From Talaromyces rugulosus (taxonomy: Eukaryota > Ascomycota > Eurotiomycetes > Eurotiales > Trichocomaceae), in contig NC_049564.1 of assembly GCF_013368755.1 (NCBI RefSeq), forward strand, positions 380,001-444,000: a DNA stretch of 64,000 bases, given 5' to 3'. The stretch's first letter is position 1. Every line of letters starts with the position of its first letter. Positions 1 to 12,473 of this stretch are shown here, one piece after another. The translations under genes and the position numbers were made by a program. Below the pieces are notes generated by a model. It ran no database searches, was not told the DNA's origin, and worked only from the letters and a program-made list of their open reading frames with translations.

Positions 1-1655
1 TGGTTATAGGCCCCGGTATACCATTCCCAAGAAGCGATGTCAGGGTCTGAGTCTAGAGCCACGCCGATTTCCTGGTTCAGTGTCGCCATGTCTAACAGCG
101 TTTTCTGAAGCCGCTCGGGCATTGGTTTTTCAACTGACCCATTATAGCGATGGAGAATCATTACATAGAAACGAGTCATCATGAATGATTTTACAAGCGC
201 TGCACATTTCTGCAGAGGCACTCGTTCGTCGATCAAATGATCGTATTTGCGAGCCATGTATTCCTCGAAGGAGCGAATATCGCGCATGATTGAATTCAGG
301 TCGATAATCCCCCGCTGCAAGCGTTCTCGGGCTACAAAAAGTTTTCGTTGCATTTCGTGACATTCAAAACGGATCAGCGAAAAGGTCATTTCTGTCCAGT
401 GGCCGTCTTGAGAGGTAGGAGGAGGTCCCACGGGATGCACAGCTTCGTCGTTCATACTCAATGGTAGCAAGGTGTCAAAGTCTTCCTGCCGGATGCTGGG
501 CTGTGGCCCCTGAGCTTCACACGTTCTGATGTCAAGGAAACATAATTGATACCAAATCAAACGACGGACATGCGTTTCTAAAGGATCGAGTCCGAGGTGC
601 GTGCCATCACGATGGAGACCCATACACTGCGCAAGCCGGATGGCTGCCCCGATGATGACTGAATGTGCTCGTGAAATTTCGCTACGACACAGAGGAATAC
701 TGTTCTAAGAGTTTAGGAATTACTTTCAAATGATAAGGGAGACATACAGGTAAACCACCAGTGCCTGGAGAACCTCAAGTTTCGTAGTTTGCATGTAATC
801 GGTATGGTGAAGTGCGTGCTCGGCTCGAGATTTGAATTCTTCGTACAGGATATCCTTGGCAGTACCAAGATCCCTCAGGACATCTGAAGAGTCCAAACTC
901 ACAAGACCGGCGAAGATCGATGCATGAACGAGAGCAGCTGAGGGCCCGGAGGGGCTAAACCCGTCATTTGTCTGTCGCCAGAAATTTTCATATATATTAT
1001 ACAGCGTCGGCATATGGGCTATCCTGGCGATATGATTGACATTGTGGGCGAATGCTAACATCAACCGATCCGCAACTAGTCGACCCGGTAAAGCTGGAGT
1101 TGGGGTGCCGAGAGACGCAAGTGACATTGGAAGAATAGACTTGCTGGACTGGAAAGAGAAATCTTCTTGCCTAAGTTTTAAACTTGCTTCTAAATCCACT
1201 GGTACCAGCCTCCCATTCTCTCTCAGTTTCTGCTCTAACGTAACCAGCGTCGACTTGACCTCTTGGGCCAACAGCGGTCGAAAAAATCCGCCCAAGCGGT
1301 CAGTAAGCCCCAGGCGTCCATATCTAAAGCCGGTGTCTGCTCTGTTGTATTCTTCCTCATTTTTGTTATACCCGGTAGAGTAGGAGGCATCAAAAATTGC
1401 CAACGGAGTTGGAGCTATCCTAGTCGTCTCAGGCTGCGGGGGGGATCTCTGGAGCGGATGAATATGTGAGTCCAAGCTGGGTGGAGTCTGTCTCGTCTTC
1501 TTTGGTTCCTTGTCATCGTTAATGGGAGGCGCAAAGACGCAGTTCTTGTTCAGCCTAGAGCACTGGTTACACGGCTCTAAGCGATTGCATCGTAGCTTCC
1601 GGCGTCTGCATTCGAGGCAGGATACGATAGTCCGTTTTCTGTGAGGCTTCTGCAT
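1..1655 (-). CDS. Zn2Cys6 transcription factor, 3' end cut by window edge
   Basis: The start ATG is at 1655. The N-terminus carries a fungal zinc binuclear cluster at about residues 14-41 (CLEC, then CNQC, then NCVF: six cysteines), followed by a Pro/Ser-rich linker and the start of the fungal MHR (Fungal_trans) region. Exon 1 is 748-1655. A 48-nt intron (700-747, GTATGT…ACAG) joins it to an exon from 699 that reads …IPLCRSEISRAHS…GAAIRLAQCMGLHRDG…, the classical MHR signature. Translation stays open to base 1, so the C-terminus lies outside. Such proteins are nuclear and bind CGG half-sites as dimers. The target pathway cannot be inferred; the nearest gene downstream of its promoter is a secreted protease transcribed the other way. 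Confidence 0.9.
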
Positions 1656-3091
1656 GAAGACACTAAACGTATGAAATGCCGGTCACGCATAGAGTGTTCA
1701 GCGCTGAGGTTGAGGTGGAGGTGGAGGTTGATGTTGATGTTGGCGGTGGGCCCAAGTTCTTCTGATTCGCCAGGACGGCATTTCTTGGCGAGGCCTTTGG
1801 CTGACGACTACAAGTACATACTTGTTGATACGCAAAAATGTAAACCACGCGAAAGAGAAAAGATCAATTGATAGGACTACAGGGATTGTTTGACCTATAG
1901 AGCTGAGGATCAATAATCATCGTTAATTTGGAATGTGTTTCACAGTCTGGTTTAGCAAATCCTGGTGATTCCTGCTGGCCATATGTTTATACAATGACAT
2001 CAACCTTAAGGAAAATGGCAAGTCTACAGTGAATAATAATAATATTAGAGTAGGAATACTTCCGGTAACTGTGTCGGATATCGTATAGCATTTCTTAGAC
2101 AAACGCGGCCCCAAACGGCGAAAGTCGCCCCCACGCCCCGGATGTGTCGGTCTGTTCCTTGAATGTAGGTAATTATTTTTTTTATGTACTACTACTACTC
2201 ATGTTATCATGCGAACCGACTCAGTGGTAAGTTGGTTGGGAACCAACACGCATGTTCGTAGTAAACTATTGGCGGGATAGCACGATCTGGAATCCAAGTA
2301 TGGATATCGGAACTCGCTTTGTGAGCCCACGATCGACGTCAATGTACCAGTTTTGGGGTATAGAAAATTAAAGTGGATAAACCGGGCTTCTCGAAAACTC
2401 TGCTTCTTCCATGCTAGTGTTTTAGTCCAGCGTTTCACGTGGTTCCTGGATTAACTGCCAATAGTAAATATTAAATAATGCACGACTCAGAATGGGTACA
2501 ATAATAGTAGTCATTAAATCCCTGTCCCAAGGTCCCTAGCCAAGCCTACCAAGCTTCTCCCCAAAGCTTGTCGAGTCTTCAGCCTACTCGTGCATCAGTT
2601 TCGTAAATAATGGTGACTGAAGCTACGCTGGTTAGGGCTAGGGCTACAACAGTGCACGGAGCCGCGGCCAATAGTTATCAACGTACGTACTCGGTTCCTG
2701 CATCAGCCTCCACCAGCGCCAGAGATCAGCAACACCGCCGGTTCTAAAAAATGTCATGATCGTGGGGGCCTGACCTGTGCTATTGGGTCGTATGGCCATT
2801 TGTCTCCGATCAGAGCCTAAAATAGAGTGGGTTGAGCTCCCTAGCAGCCCTAATTTACTAAAGCAAGCCCCCCGTGAAATGGGCCGACAACGCCAGTCCA
2901 AAACCGATGGATGCGACCCTAACTACGAGCGTTATGGATGTGATCTGCGGCTGTGTTTTTTTCTCAGCCTCTCAGCATGTCTTCAGGTCAGAGGCTAGGT
3001 CAGCACTTCCCTCTTCAGGAGTTGCATGGCATGCTTGTTTAGAGTAGTGCCTGCGTAGTACGTTTTAGTTAACATTAATTTTGAGGGTCGC
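1656..3091. other. Intergenic region between regulator and protease
   Basis: About 1.4 kb separates two divergently transcribed genes. Short open frames occur on both strands, but none has a recognisable domain, consistent splice signals or coding-like composition. It most likely holds both promoters. I see no RNA gene or repeat here. Confidence 0.6.
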
Positions 3092-3098
3092 TATATAA
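3092..3098 (+). promoter_or_regulatory. TATA box of the aspartic protease gene
   Basis: A TATATAA element lies 87 bp before the protease ATG and is followed by a pyrimidine-rich leader. This is the position expected for a TATA box in a strongly expressed fungal secreted-enzyme gene. Confidence 0.55.
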
Positions 3099-3178
3099 AC
3101 GGCGTGTCGCCGTATCTGATCGGATCGGATTGACTCCAGTCGATTTTCATTCTGATTCATTCATTTCATCCCTTCATC

Positions 3179-4388
3179 ATGGCTGCTATCCTATCCACCG
3201 CAGTCTCGCTGCTGCTCGTCAGCGAGTCCCTGGCTGCCCCGTCTGGCATCCAGAAGCGCGGCATTCGCAGCGCTGCGCACCGCTACGTTCCCTCGCGTGC
3301 GGCCGTTGACAATGAGACCGGCGCTGTCTACAACAACTTTGACGGTGGTGGTTGGATCATCCCCGTCCTCATTGGTGGCCAGCAGGTGACTTTGAACTTG
3401 GACACTGGTTCTTCCGACCTGTAGGATCTCTCTCGACCTTTTTTTTTTTTTATCTGTCCGAGAACAAACGAGCTAACAAGTATACAGGTGGACCGCTAGT
3501 ACCCTCATGTCCTCGGACTCGCAAGCCACCGTCACCACGGGCGAGATCTACGACCCTAGCAACAGCAGCACATACCAGGCTATGGACGGCTCCACCTTCG
3601 ACTTGGAGTACGCCGACGGCTCGGGGGCTTCGGGCCCGGCAGCCCTGGAAACTATCAACATTGGCGGCGCCACTGTGCCCAACATGCCATTCGGTGTCTG
3701 CGACACGCTCAAATACGGTGGTGATGGCACGGGCACGCGCGATACTGACGGCCCTGTCGGCCTGGGCTTCGGCGTGGAGAACTCGATCCGCCCCAACCCG
3801 CAATGCACGTTTATGGAATGCCTCGAGCCGTACGTGCCCGAACCCGTCTTCAGCACCTCGTTCAAGACCAACAACTCCGGCTACATCGACTTTGGCTACT
3901 CGGACAGCTCCGCCTACAGCGGCGACCTCACCACCATCCCCATTGCCAACACTAGCTCGGGTAACGAGGGCCAGTGGGCCTACCAGGGCGTGCAGTTTGG
4001 CTCTGGCGGCAACGTGTTTGACGCTGCTGCGTTCGATCTCGACTTTGACTCGGGTACCTCGTCGCTCTCGGTGTCTGCCGATGTGGCCTCTGCCTACTTT
4101 GGCCTCATCCAGGGCACTTCAAACTCGTCTGGCTCGTGGCAGTACCCCTGCGGCAGCACTCTGCCGGATCTCGACTTTATCTTCAGCTCGGCTACTAGCG
4201 GACCTACGACCGTCACTATTCCTGGTGCCAACTTGAAGAACGGAGACGCCAGCACTGGCGACTGCGGTACCTGGATGAATGTTGTTACTGGCCGTGGTAA
4301 CGCGGGTATTCCGTTTTACATCAGCAAGTACATGATCTGGAACCAGGCTGTGCCCGAATTGTCGTTTGCCGACCAGGCGGACAACTAG
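3179..4388 (+). CDS. Secreted pepsin-like aspartic protease (family A1)
   Basis: Two exons (3179-3420 and 3488-4388) separated by a 67-nt GT-AG intron give 380 aa. Residues 1-20 look like a signal peptide, followed by a short propeptide with a Lys-Arg site at 26-27. Both catalytic aspartates are present: D75 in DTGSSDLW and D268 in DSGTSS. A flap-like segment YADGSGASG follows the first. The intron falls inside the first active-site motif, between Leu81 and Trp82, and rejoins it exactly. The enzyme should be secreted and cleave proteins at acid pH. The propeptide region, at about 35 residues, is shorter than is usual in aspergillopepsins. The second motif DSGTSS replaces the common DTGTT, which A1 enzymes tolerate. 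Confidence 0.93.
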
Positions 4389-5802
4389 AGTGTATATACT
4401 AGTATTATAGTAAATAGAATTGTCTGCGATAAGTGTCATTTATGTAAATCAAGTCATTTTCAGAATTAATAGAGACCTTTGACAGCCACATGTGTAGTTT
4501 CAATACATGTAGATTAATCAATGATGTCGATATCAAATGACATTTAAATGCTAGATTTGGTCATATTATATATTCTACCGTTGATAATACATGAATGATC
4601 AGTTGCTCTCAAATGATAATAAAACTGTGAATTAATCGATACTGGCATCTAGACTTAACTATTCTATAGAAGTCAATGATAACTTCTTGGCTTAGTATAC
4701 ATATACATGTGGGAACTGAAGCCACACTGAACAAGGTCAACTGGTGACTACGTATATATCAATACTGCATATCAATTTATGTAAAGGGGTACGCACATTT
4801 ATCAATTGATAGATTATGCATAACATCAGTTGATTGATTTTACAAAAAAGTATGAGCATGAGCAATTACAAATTAATTTCCATCAACTGTATCAATTGAT
4901 ATCTAATTTCCACCAACACATCTACATTACCAATAGAGTACATAATATACTCGGCTGTACCAGTCGATGTCTGATTGAATTGGAGTACAACCATTGCGCT
5001 GGCTGTGTAACTTGCTATATCTGTACTCCAATTAAATAAATATTGTTTCACCCGTTACCCCGGATAATACTCTTAAGAAGAATACCACTCAAAACAGGGA
5101 TTATACCAATGATATAATCAAGGTAGGACGGCAATACGTGGAATAATATCTACGGAGGCTGAGGAACGCATTTGATTGAGAGGTGGATGGATATAAACGA
5201 GTCGAGTTACACAGGCGAGCGCGTGATGTGCTTCTCGCTTCTCCGTTGCGGGATTTGCAACTCTGCAGACTTGCGTGGTGTCTGCATTCTGCACTACTAT
5301 CTTAAGGTGTACAGAGTATGCCTGACTAGGCAAAACAGCTGACTGTGTACGTCTCCTCTGAACATGGGTTGATCGAGCTATCAACGGGAATGCCGCAGCT
5401 AAGGGAGATGCTAGCGACAGGAACGCTCGGATTGTAATTAGTTGCACGGATCTCGTCTTGGAGCTCGAGGGCTTCGACGGAGGAGGGGGCGATCACATGA
5501 ACTCTAGCTGGGTCGGACATGTGCTTGGCTGGAGGGAAAGAGGGGTTGCGGTATTAATTATATCAAGGCTGATAATACTGGTACGTAGTAGTTAGTAGTA
5601 TGCTGGTCGGAAATTTAACAGTGCGTTCGCAGCAAATGTGATACCTCTTGCACAGCGTCGGACACTTGACAGCTACCCCGCCTCGAGCAAACACATAGGC
5701 CCGACGCCCCAGAAACTCAGCGATGGAGGAGGATGGGGGGGGATGAGATAGGCCCCCGCGTTGGATTGACTTTGGACAGTTGAGTTGGCAAGACAGGGTC
5801 TC
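4389..5802. other. AT-rich intergenic region left of the transposon
   Basis: 4400-5100 is very AT-rich, with many TTGATA/TCAATTGAT motifs. 5118-5520 contains two overlapping minus-strand frames (109 and 64 aa); one starts MSDPARVHVIAPSS. They do not join into a recognisable protein. They could be a decayed gene or chance frames, so no CDS is called. Confidence 0.5.
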
Positions 5803-5810
5803 CCCGCAGA
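5803..5810 (+). repeat. Target-site duplication, left copy (CCCGCAGA)
   Basis: The octamer CCCGCAGA directly abuts the left terminal inverted repeat at 5811. An identical octamer abuts the right terminus at 9625-9632. Eight base pairs is the duplication length made by hAT transposases. Confidence 0.93.
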
Positions 5811-8800
5811 TAGTCTTCCGCACGACCCAGTAAAACCCAGACCCAACCCAGACCCAACCCAGACTGGGTTGGGTTTTGGGTCAAACATGTCGACCCAGTA
5901 ATGGGTCTGGGTTGGACTGGGTAACCCAGTACTGGGCCTGGGGCCCCAAATTGGGTTACAAACATAACAAATATACCAAGAATTCTAATTGCATAACTTA
6001 TGCATTTTGTAGTTGTATTTTTGAGTATTTACTTTACAGATTTATTAGGAAAAAAGGTAAAAGAAAAGCCTTTATTTAGAATTTACATATTTAACTAATG
6101 ATATTCAAATATATCATCTTCCCGGCTCTTACGTTTCCGCCCTGATACCCGTGTCTGTGTACAGGTTGGTGGTAATGACGGTGAGCCTGGACTATCTGGT
6201 TCAGCAGCAGATAAGGAAGTCGTATCTAGTCCTATATCCTCCATTTCATTCTCTGGTCCATTTTCTAGCTCATCCTCTTGCTCCTCTGTATCACTAATTG
6301 GATTGATCTCATCCTTGTTAAGCTTCTCTTCCCTTTCTTCTTTCGCCGCCTCAAGCTCATCCTGTGAGAAGAATTTTTCAAGAAGCTTTGCTTCCTGTGC
6401 CTCTATATCGAATTTGGATGTACAAAGAAACATCATCAACTCCTCAATCGTCTCGGTCTTCATTCTCCCACGACGATAGTGACAAACATCTCGAGCAGTA
6501 TTAAAGAGGCGTTCCACTCCTGCACCAGTGGCTGGGAAGGAGAGCGCATCTCGCGCAAGGGCGGCAATAGCTGGAAAGCGATATTGATGCTCTTTCCAAA
6601 AGATAAGTGGCCCAACAGAAACAGTATCTAGTTTAAGATTAGTGAACTAGCAATACATAGGTAGTGGATAATCACTGACCACTATCAAGATATTGACTAA
6701 TTTCATCAGTCATCGCTCGTGGCTGTATATCCTTTCCATCAAGCATCTCCTCCAGCCTTGAGCTTGGTTGAGCTGCAGTGTGAGAGCTGTATGCATCCTG
6801 GCTTTGACTTTTTACTTGCGCTTGGTATGGGATGAGGGCTTGCTGAAAGGCGTTGCGATAGATATCTCGCCACTTCTGATCCCAATCGCTAGAGAGAAAG
6901 AATCTAAATTTATTCACTGGTGCAAGCATCGTACTGACGGCATAGATATGCCCTCGAATAGTATCGGTTTGAGCGTAGTACTCATCAAGCTTGGTCCGTC
7001 CAGCGTCCAGTGCGTCCAGCATTTGTTTCTTCCATGGGACACGCTTCCGTTGTAGCTGTGTCTGTGATCGCTCAAGATGATCAAAAAGTCGGTTGTAAAT
7101 CTTGAACACATAGTGGGCAGTGACGTCTCGAGTCTTTGATAACTGGGTTGTATAATCGAAGAACGGCTCAGTGATACAGAGAAGATAGTCAATTTGGCGC
7201 CACTCGTGCTCGCTAAGTAGCATCTCCTCACAGTCATACTCTGCACAAAATAAAGAGAAGATAGCACGTAGCCGTTTGGCCCGGCGAAGCATAAGAAATG
7301 TAGAATTCCATCGTGTTTTCACATCTTGGATGGGAACAATCTTGACGTTTGTTGTCTGAAGATTGTAGAATGTCTCTCGGCGCTGGGGGCTTGCATTTAT
7401 ATAAATTGCAAGATAACGTACTTTGTTCAATGTAGAAGAGATCTGACATTGCTTCGCATTCTCTTGAACCAGCCTGGACTGACTCTCTGTCCACTTTGTC
7501 TCCGCGGATTCATTGGATGGAACTGCCTTAATCCGAACAAGAAGCTGATTAAGACTGAGCTGGATAACATGGGCAAGGCATGGTATTCGTGTAATAATGA
7601 CACCATCTGATAAAGCTTGTTGGAGAGACGCAGCTAATGCCTTATTGTTTGATGCATTATCTGTGGTCAGCCCAAACACTCTATCTTCAATGTTGTTCTC
7701 TACCAGGGTTTCCATCAGAACACCACTTAAGTAAGACCCCGTATGTGTACCGTGAAGTGGCTTAAAACCAAGAAGCACCTCACGATAAACCCAATCACTG
7801 TCGATAAAATAACCAGTGATCGCCATAAATGCCTGCGAGAATGGAGATGTCCAACAGTCAAGCGCAATAGATATCTTTGAACCAGCAGGTAGCGTACGAA
7901 GAACCCGCTGCTGCCGGTCTTTGACCAAGCTCCCTAATCGGCGACGGATTGTATCGGCAGACGGGATCACTGGAGCGACAAGAGCAGAACGCGCTTTGTA
8001 GATAATCCGCTTAAATGATGGATGCTCGATGAGGTGGAATGGTAGCCGATTGAGAGTCAGGAATTGCAAGATATCGTCTTCCCAGTCCTCTTGTAAAAAG
8101 GGTATATCTGCTGAGATTTCGCCCTAGGAAGACATACCATAGATTAGTATCTAAGTATCGTTTCACAGTCTAAAACATACCTCTTTTTGGAGAAACTTTG
8201 TAATCTCTGCCTTCTTTCCCTTCTCCGACCGTAGGCACCCAGCTGTCTTCAGATGTTTCTGGATTGTTGATGTGCCGTGATACTGCGCTTTGCCGGAACT
8301 GTTCAGACTCAGGGAATAAGGATGCTCAAGAATCTTTCCACAGCGTTTGCACATGACCTTTGGTGTGCCATCTACACCCTCAGCAACCTGGTTGTAGCTA
8401 TTCCAGATCACCGTGTGGCGATGTGAATCCCAGTTGATCTTTCTTTTCCGCCCATAGTCCGTCTGTAACCACCAGTCGATAAACTCGTTGTGTGACATCT
8501 TGTCGTAGAGAACAAACCTATTCCGGCGATCAGGTCCAACACGTATCAAAGAAGGAGGAACGAGGAGGTCATCTGGCCGGTGGAAGCCAGAATCAATTGT
8601 ATGATGACTTGCGGATGGAGTGATTTGTTGCGTTGAGAGAGATGGAAGATCATCAATATCTCCACTATAAAGTGACGATGTGAAGTCGGAAAGCTGGCTT
8701 TGAGACATGACAAAAGATATGTAAGCATCACGAAGGGGAGAGGTAAAGGGAAAATATGAATAACATACTGAGATGGAAAAGCACTACAATTAGAAAAATG

Positions 8801-9624
8801 AGAAAAATGAGAAAGTCAAGTTAATTGATATGTCAGATGGAATGAATCCTTGTCCTCTCATTCATTGGTTTGGTATACTGATATTATGTGGACCTAATGC
8901 ATTATCCCTGTAATAACCCAGTAATAGCCCAGAGACAACCCAGAGAACCCAGTCAAGGCCCAGTCAAACCCCAGTCAAACCCCAATTCCCACCCCAGTTT
9001 CCCCAAGCCTAGCCAAAAAAATTCATCCCGTCCTACTTTCAAAGTTGAAGCCTTCGACTTAAATGTAGATATCTAGGTATTCTGACAAGCGTCGGAATTA
9101 TCAATAGAACGGTTTGATATTCTGACAACAGTAGAACATTTAAACAGTTCAATACATTCTAATATTCCCCGAAATATTTATTTGATTCATGTAGAAATGT
9201 ATAATATGTGAATATATGTTTAACATATATAACTACATCGGTACGACGATAGATGCGCATTTTCCCACCACACCGTAGATACGGCCTTTCCATGTAGAAC
9301 GAGGCATTGTAAAAGATAAGCAACAGTGAATTCGATATGCCCTTTTCATATTTAAGAAATTCCTTAAAGATTTCATTGATTTCCTGGTAGAAAGTGTTCT
9401 ATTTCAGTGTAAACATCAAAACGGGAAAAATGACGGCGTGTAATTTAAATAATTATACCATAATTTATGCCGGAACTGGGTCGAAATGGGTTATTTCTGG
9501 GTTTTCTGGGGCCCCAGTGACTGGGCCTGGGTTGGGCCTGGGTTATGAAGCTTCGACCCAGACCCAGACCGGGTTGGGTTTTGGGTCGTGACCTTCGACC
9601 CAAAATGGGTTATGCGGAAGTCTA
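5811..9624 (-). mobile_element. Complete hAT-family DNA transposon (3814 bp)
   Basis: The element is bounded by 12-bp terminal inverted repeats: TAGTCTTCCGCA at 5811-5822, and the complement of TAGACTTCCGCA at 9613-9624 (11 of 12 match). It is flanked by a perfect 8-bp duplication CCCGCAGA. Inside both ends lie dense clusters of the motif GGGT(T/C)(T/G)GGGT and its complement (about 5825-5955 and 9478-9610), with a sparser set at 8915-9000. These are likely subterminal transposase-binding sites. The single gene is a three-exon transposase on the minus strand. The element is probably autonomous and fairly young, because both ends, the duplication and the reading frame are preserved and there is no obvious heavy C-to-T (RIP-like) damage. 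Confidence 0.93.
6095..8708 (-). CDS. hAT transposase (BED finger, RNase H-like core, hATC)
   Basis: Exons 8181-8708, 8123-6680 and 6627-6095 sum to 2505 nt, which is 834 aa with no internal stop. The N-terminus holds a BED-type zinc finger (CKRC … HLKTAGC, about residues 120-165). The core has ALDCWTSP with the first catalytic Asp, then TTDNASNN with the second, and CLAHVIQLSLN. The C-terminal hATC dimerisation domain is seen at LSFPATGAGVERLFNTARD. The tail is acidic and ends with basic residues resembling a nuclear signal. Intron 1 is GTATGT…TCCTAG and intron 2 is GTCAGT…ACTAG; both restore the frame. The start is the first ATG of the open frame. It should catalyse excision and reinsertion of the surrounding element. 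Confidence 0.92.
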
Positions 9625-9632
9625 CCCGCAGA
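9625..9632 (+). repeat. Target-site duplication, right copy (CCCGCAGA)
   Basis: This exact copy of the octamer at 5803-5810 directly follows the right terminal inverted repeat of the hAT element. Confidence 0.93.
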
Positions 9633-12230
9633 TAACGCAAGGAGTCCGCCACAGAGGAGCTCATGGATAAGTAATGAGAGCATCTAGACATTTGGCGGTA
9701 GAGGTGTTATTGGGCGCGCTTTGACATGGCTGATAGAAGGCGTTGACCGCTATATCAAGACACTACCAAGGTATATTGCTAGTCATAGCAACCATAAAGT
9801 GTTGATAGATGCTGACCGGACAGCCAATGCCAACCAGTTCGCCAGAAAACTAGTTGACCAGAAAAACCGGATCTGATACAAGGGGTGTTTGACAAAGGCG
9901 AGCGAGCCACTGACCCGTCGAAAAACAGGGAAGCAAGCGACATGCGAAACACTTTGAACAAGGGAGACGCAGAGGCGAAGGGGGGATGGATGCCTTGATT
10001 TGGTGGCGCTAAAACGGTCGCGGGCTCCACTGGTAGCACGCATGCAGCACTAGCCTCGTATCTCTCTGCAGGTCTTCTCTGGAAGACGTGATTATTGTGG
10101 CAAGAAAGAGGTTTCGCGGGTTTTCTCTTGCTCTTGGAATGAAAGATTGAACAAAGAAAGGAAAACCTTGAAAACAGCCCGGTGGAGATGACAGACTGTC
10201 AATGTCCAAAATTATCCATGGGTGAATGCTCCGCAGTGCAAAGTAACAGGCGAGAAAGAATACAATAGTGGTCGTAATGCGATTACATGTATGAACTCTA
10301 TGCTCGACCAGATCGCCCTCTGTAGTATCAAGATAGAGATAGACCCTTGGTGTTGAAAAGGCCTAGAATCCGGGTGGAGCCGAGGGCGCGCTGTGATTTG
10401 CCGCACTTCAGCACTGACGCGAGTGAGGATTTTTCTTGTTCTATTTTTTGGCCCGGCATAAGCGCCAGAGGCTGTAGTAGCAGTAGTAGTACATGTCGTT
10501 GGGAAGAAGTGAGATGGGCTATTGCCGGATGCGGCAATTCTTCGTAGATACTCGGGGTGTATACAGTTCCGATAAAGAAAACATGAATATATACATCCAT
10601 ATATATCAATTGTGGATGCAAACGAAAGACAATGAGCTGCGGGCCCACGGTTGGCGAGCGAGCGCGGCGCCGTGGTTGGGGCATCCGAAAGAGTTTTCTC
10701 CGCGGGGGCCCCAGATACTACTAACATTGTTTTTACGGAGTACGAGTGTGGGAGAAGAATTCTCACCGGTAGCGAACATGTTTTAGTCATGAATGACTCG
10801 ACCGACCACCCAACCGGAGGTCATCGCTAAAGGAGCAAAGGTTAATGCTATAAAAAAAAATTGATCTTGAAAAATTCGTACCGCGACATCCGGACACAAG
10901 GGCTCCGGCCCAGCCCTACATAACGCCTCTACCCAATCGAACACTGCACGGATGCGACGGTGGAATAGCTTCATTAGAAGCACGGCCCACAAATCATTGT
11001 AATATTTATGGCATAACGACAAATGGACCAAAAAAAAAGTAGTAGAGTGGTATCTCGCAGATGCAACCTGGTTGGTGCGGCGCGGAGGAGATTTCCTAGC
11101 GTGGGCCGAGCGACGGTCTAGCCTCGATTGCGAGATTGATGGGCGTTATCTCTGTAAAGAATACATTAGACATTACAGAAACACATACATGGATGGATAT
11201 ATATGTATAAATATGTCTATGTCTATATCTATATAAATAAATAAATCGATCTAGATATCATCTGTATGAGTGTATTCCCGCGGGTATACAAGAGTTGACG
11301 TCACTAGCCCCTCGATTGCGCCGTGCCTTGGAAATAGCACGCTAAGCACTGCACCGACTCACTCTGCGAAACATGCAGGCGCGGCTGCTACCTTGGCCTG
11401 TTTCTCTTACTGTTTTGAGCAAGAGAGCGTGTATATTGTGTACGAGTACGTACCCCGTGTTGGGAATAGCATCACGGCGCGGCACTCCCCACTGCTGTCA
11501 CGGTGGAGCCGCTAGATAATGATGGTCCCGGGATCATAAAAACGTCATTTGTCGTCTGTATTTTCAAGACGAGAGGGAAAAAGCGATTGCGATCAATTGA
11601 TGGTGGCGGTCTGCGGAGTTAGGGCACCGCGGTCACCTGATCTGCATGATTGCATGATGCACTCTTTATTAACGGAGTGTGGTTCGCAGTAATACCGAAT
11701 CTCGTAATATCAATCAATACCCGGTCGCACAAGATAAGATAGCCTGCCGATAACGGGGAATAATGATCGTCCCGACTGAGTAAGAATGGTAGTAATCGGT
11801 TGGGGTGTGGCAAAGTCTCAGATGCAAATCCGCCCCTTGGCGCTCAACATCCCACGGCCGCCAGATAGACAATCGCACAGAAAGATCAAATAAGATTAAA
11901 CGTTGCACCTGATTTGTTTCTTCATTTCTTAATCTTGGGATTCATTCTTGAAGAAATGCATCCACTAATGCTGGGGAATCTGGCTGGGGATACTGCCGGG
12001 CGGTGGGCAAAACAGGGAAGCAAGCGTGGGCGGCACGTTTCGGAGGCTATAGATATGTGTGGGTATCTATCTAGATATGCATATATATCTATACAATATA
12101 CAACATTCATGTATATTCATTTATCTCTACAGAAATGAATACAGAACTGAATATATAATAATATATATCTACAGTAGATAAGAAATACAATAAAATACAA
12201 TTTCCAAAAAATATATAAAAAATACACAGC
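9633..12230. other. Gene-poor region between transposon and CBM21 gene
   Basis: No convincing gene is visible. Several minus-strand frames exist (for example 9779-10043 in two frames and 10212-10790), but they lack domains, start context and splice logic. 11180-11260 and 12060-12200 are AT-rich runs of ATATCTAT-type simple sequence. An 18-bp sequence occurs twice, at 9922-9939 and 12009-12026. Confidence 0.55.
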
Positions 12231-12435
12231 CCAGGATGATCGTGCTAACAAAGTTTGGGCCCCACCACACCCAAGCTGCAAGCAGCCCCAATCAAGGCCC
12301 CAGACCGGTCCACTGCAAGACTAAAAAACTACTGATACTTGGTCCCCACTCTTGGCGCCACCGCCGCTGCTCTTGCCCGCCTGTTGGTATTAATATTAGT
12401 CCTGTCTATCGCCATCGCTCTGGCCGGCTTCAGGG

Positions 12436-12473
<38 letters not shown>

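Noticed and set aside
3352..4236. 294-aa plus-strand frame overlapping the aspartic protease
   Set aside because: It is an out-of-frame shadow of the protease with an Arg/Ser/Thr-rich nonsense composition; the protease frame has both catalytic motifs.
5118..5520. Minus-strand frames resembling a short gene (MSDPARVHVIAPSS…)
   Set aside because: The two frames overlap out of phase and no intron joins them into a longer product. A degenerate gene cannot be excluded.
9779..10043. Two overlapping 86-aa minus-strand frames
   Set aside because: Neither shows a domain or splice partners. A decayed gene is possible but unsupported.
10212..10790. 192-aa minus-strand frame in the gene-poor region
   Set aside because: No recognisable domain, irregular composition and competing frames of similar length; more likely chance.
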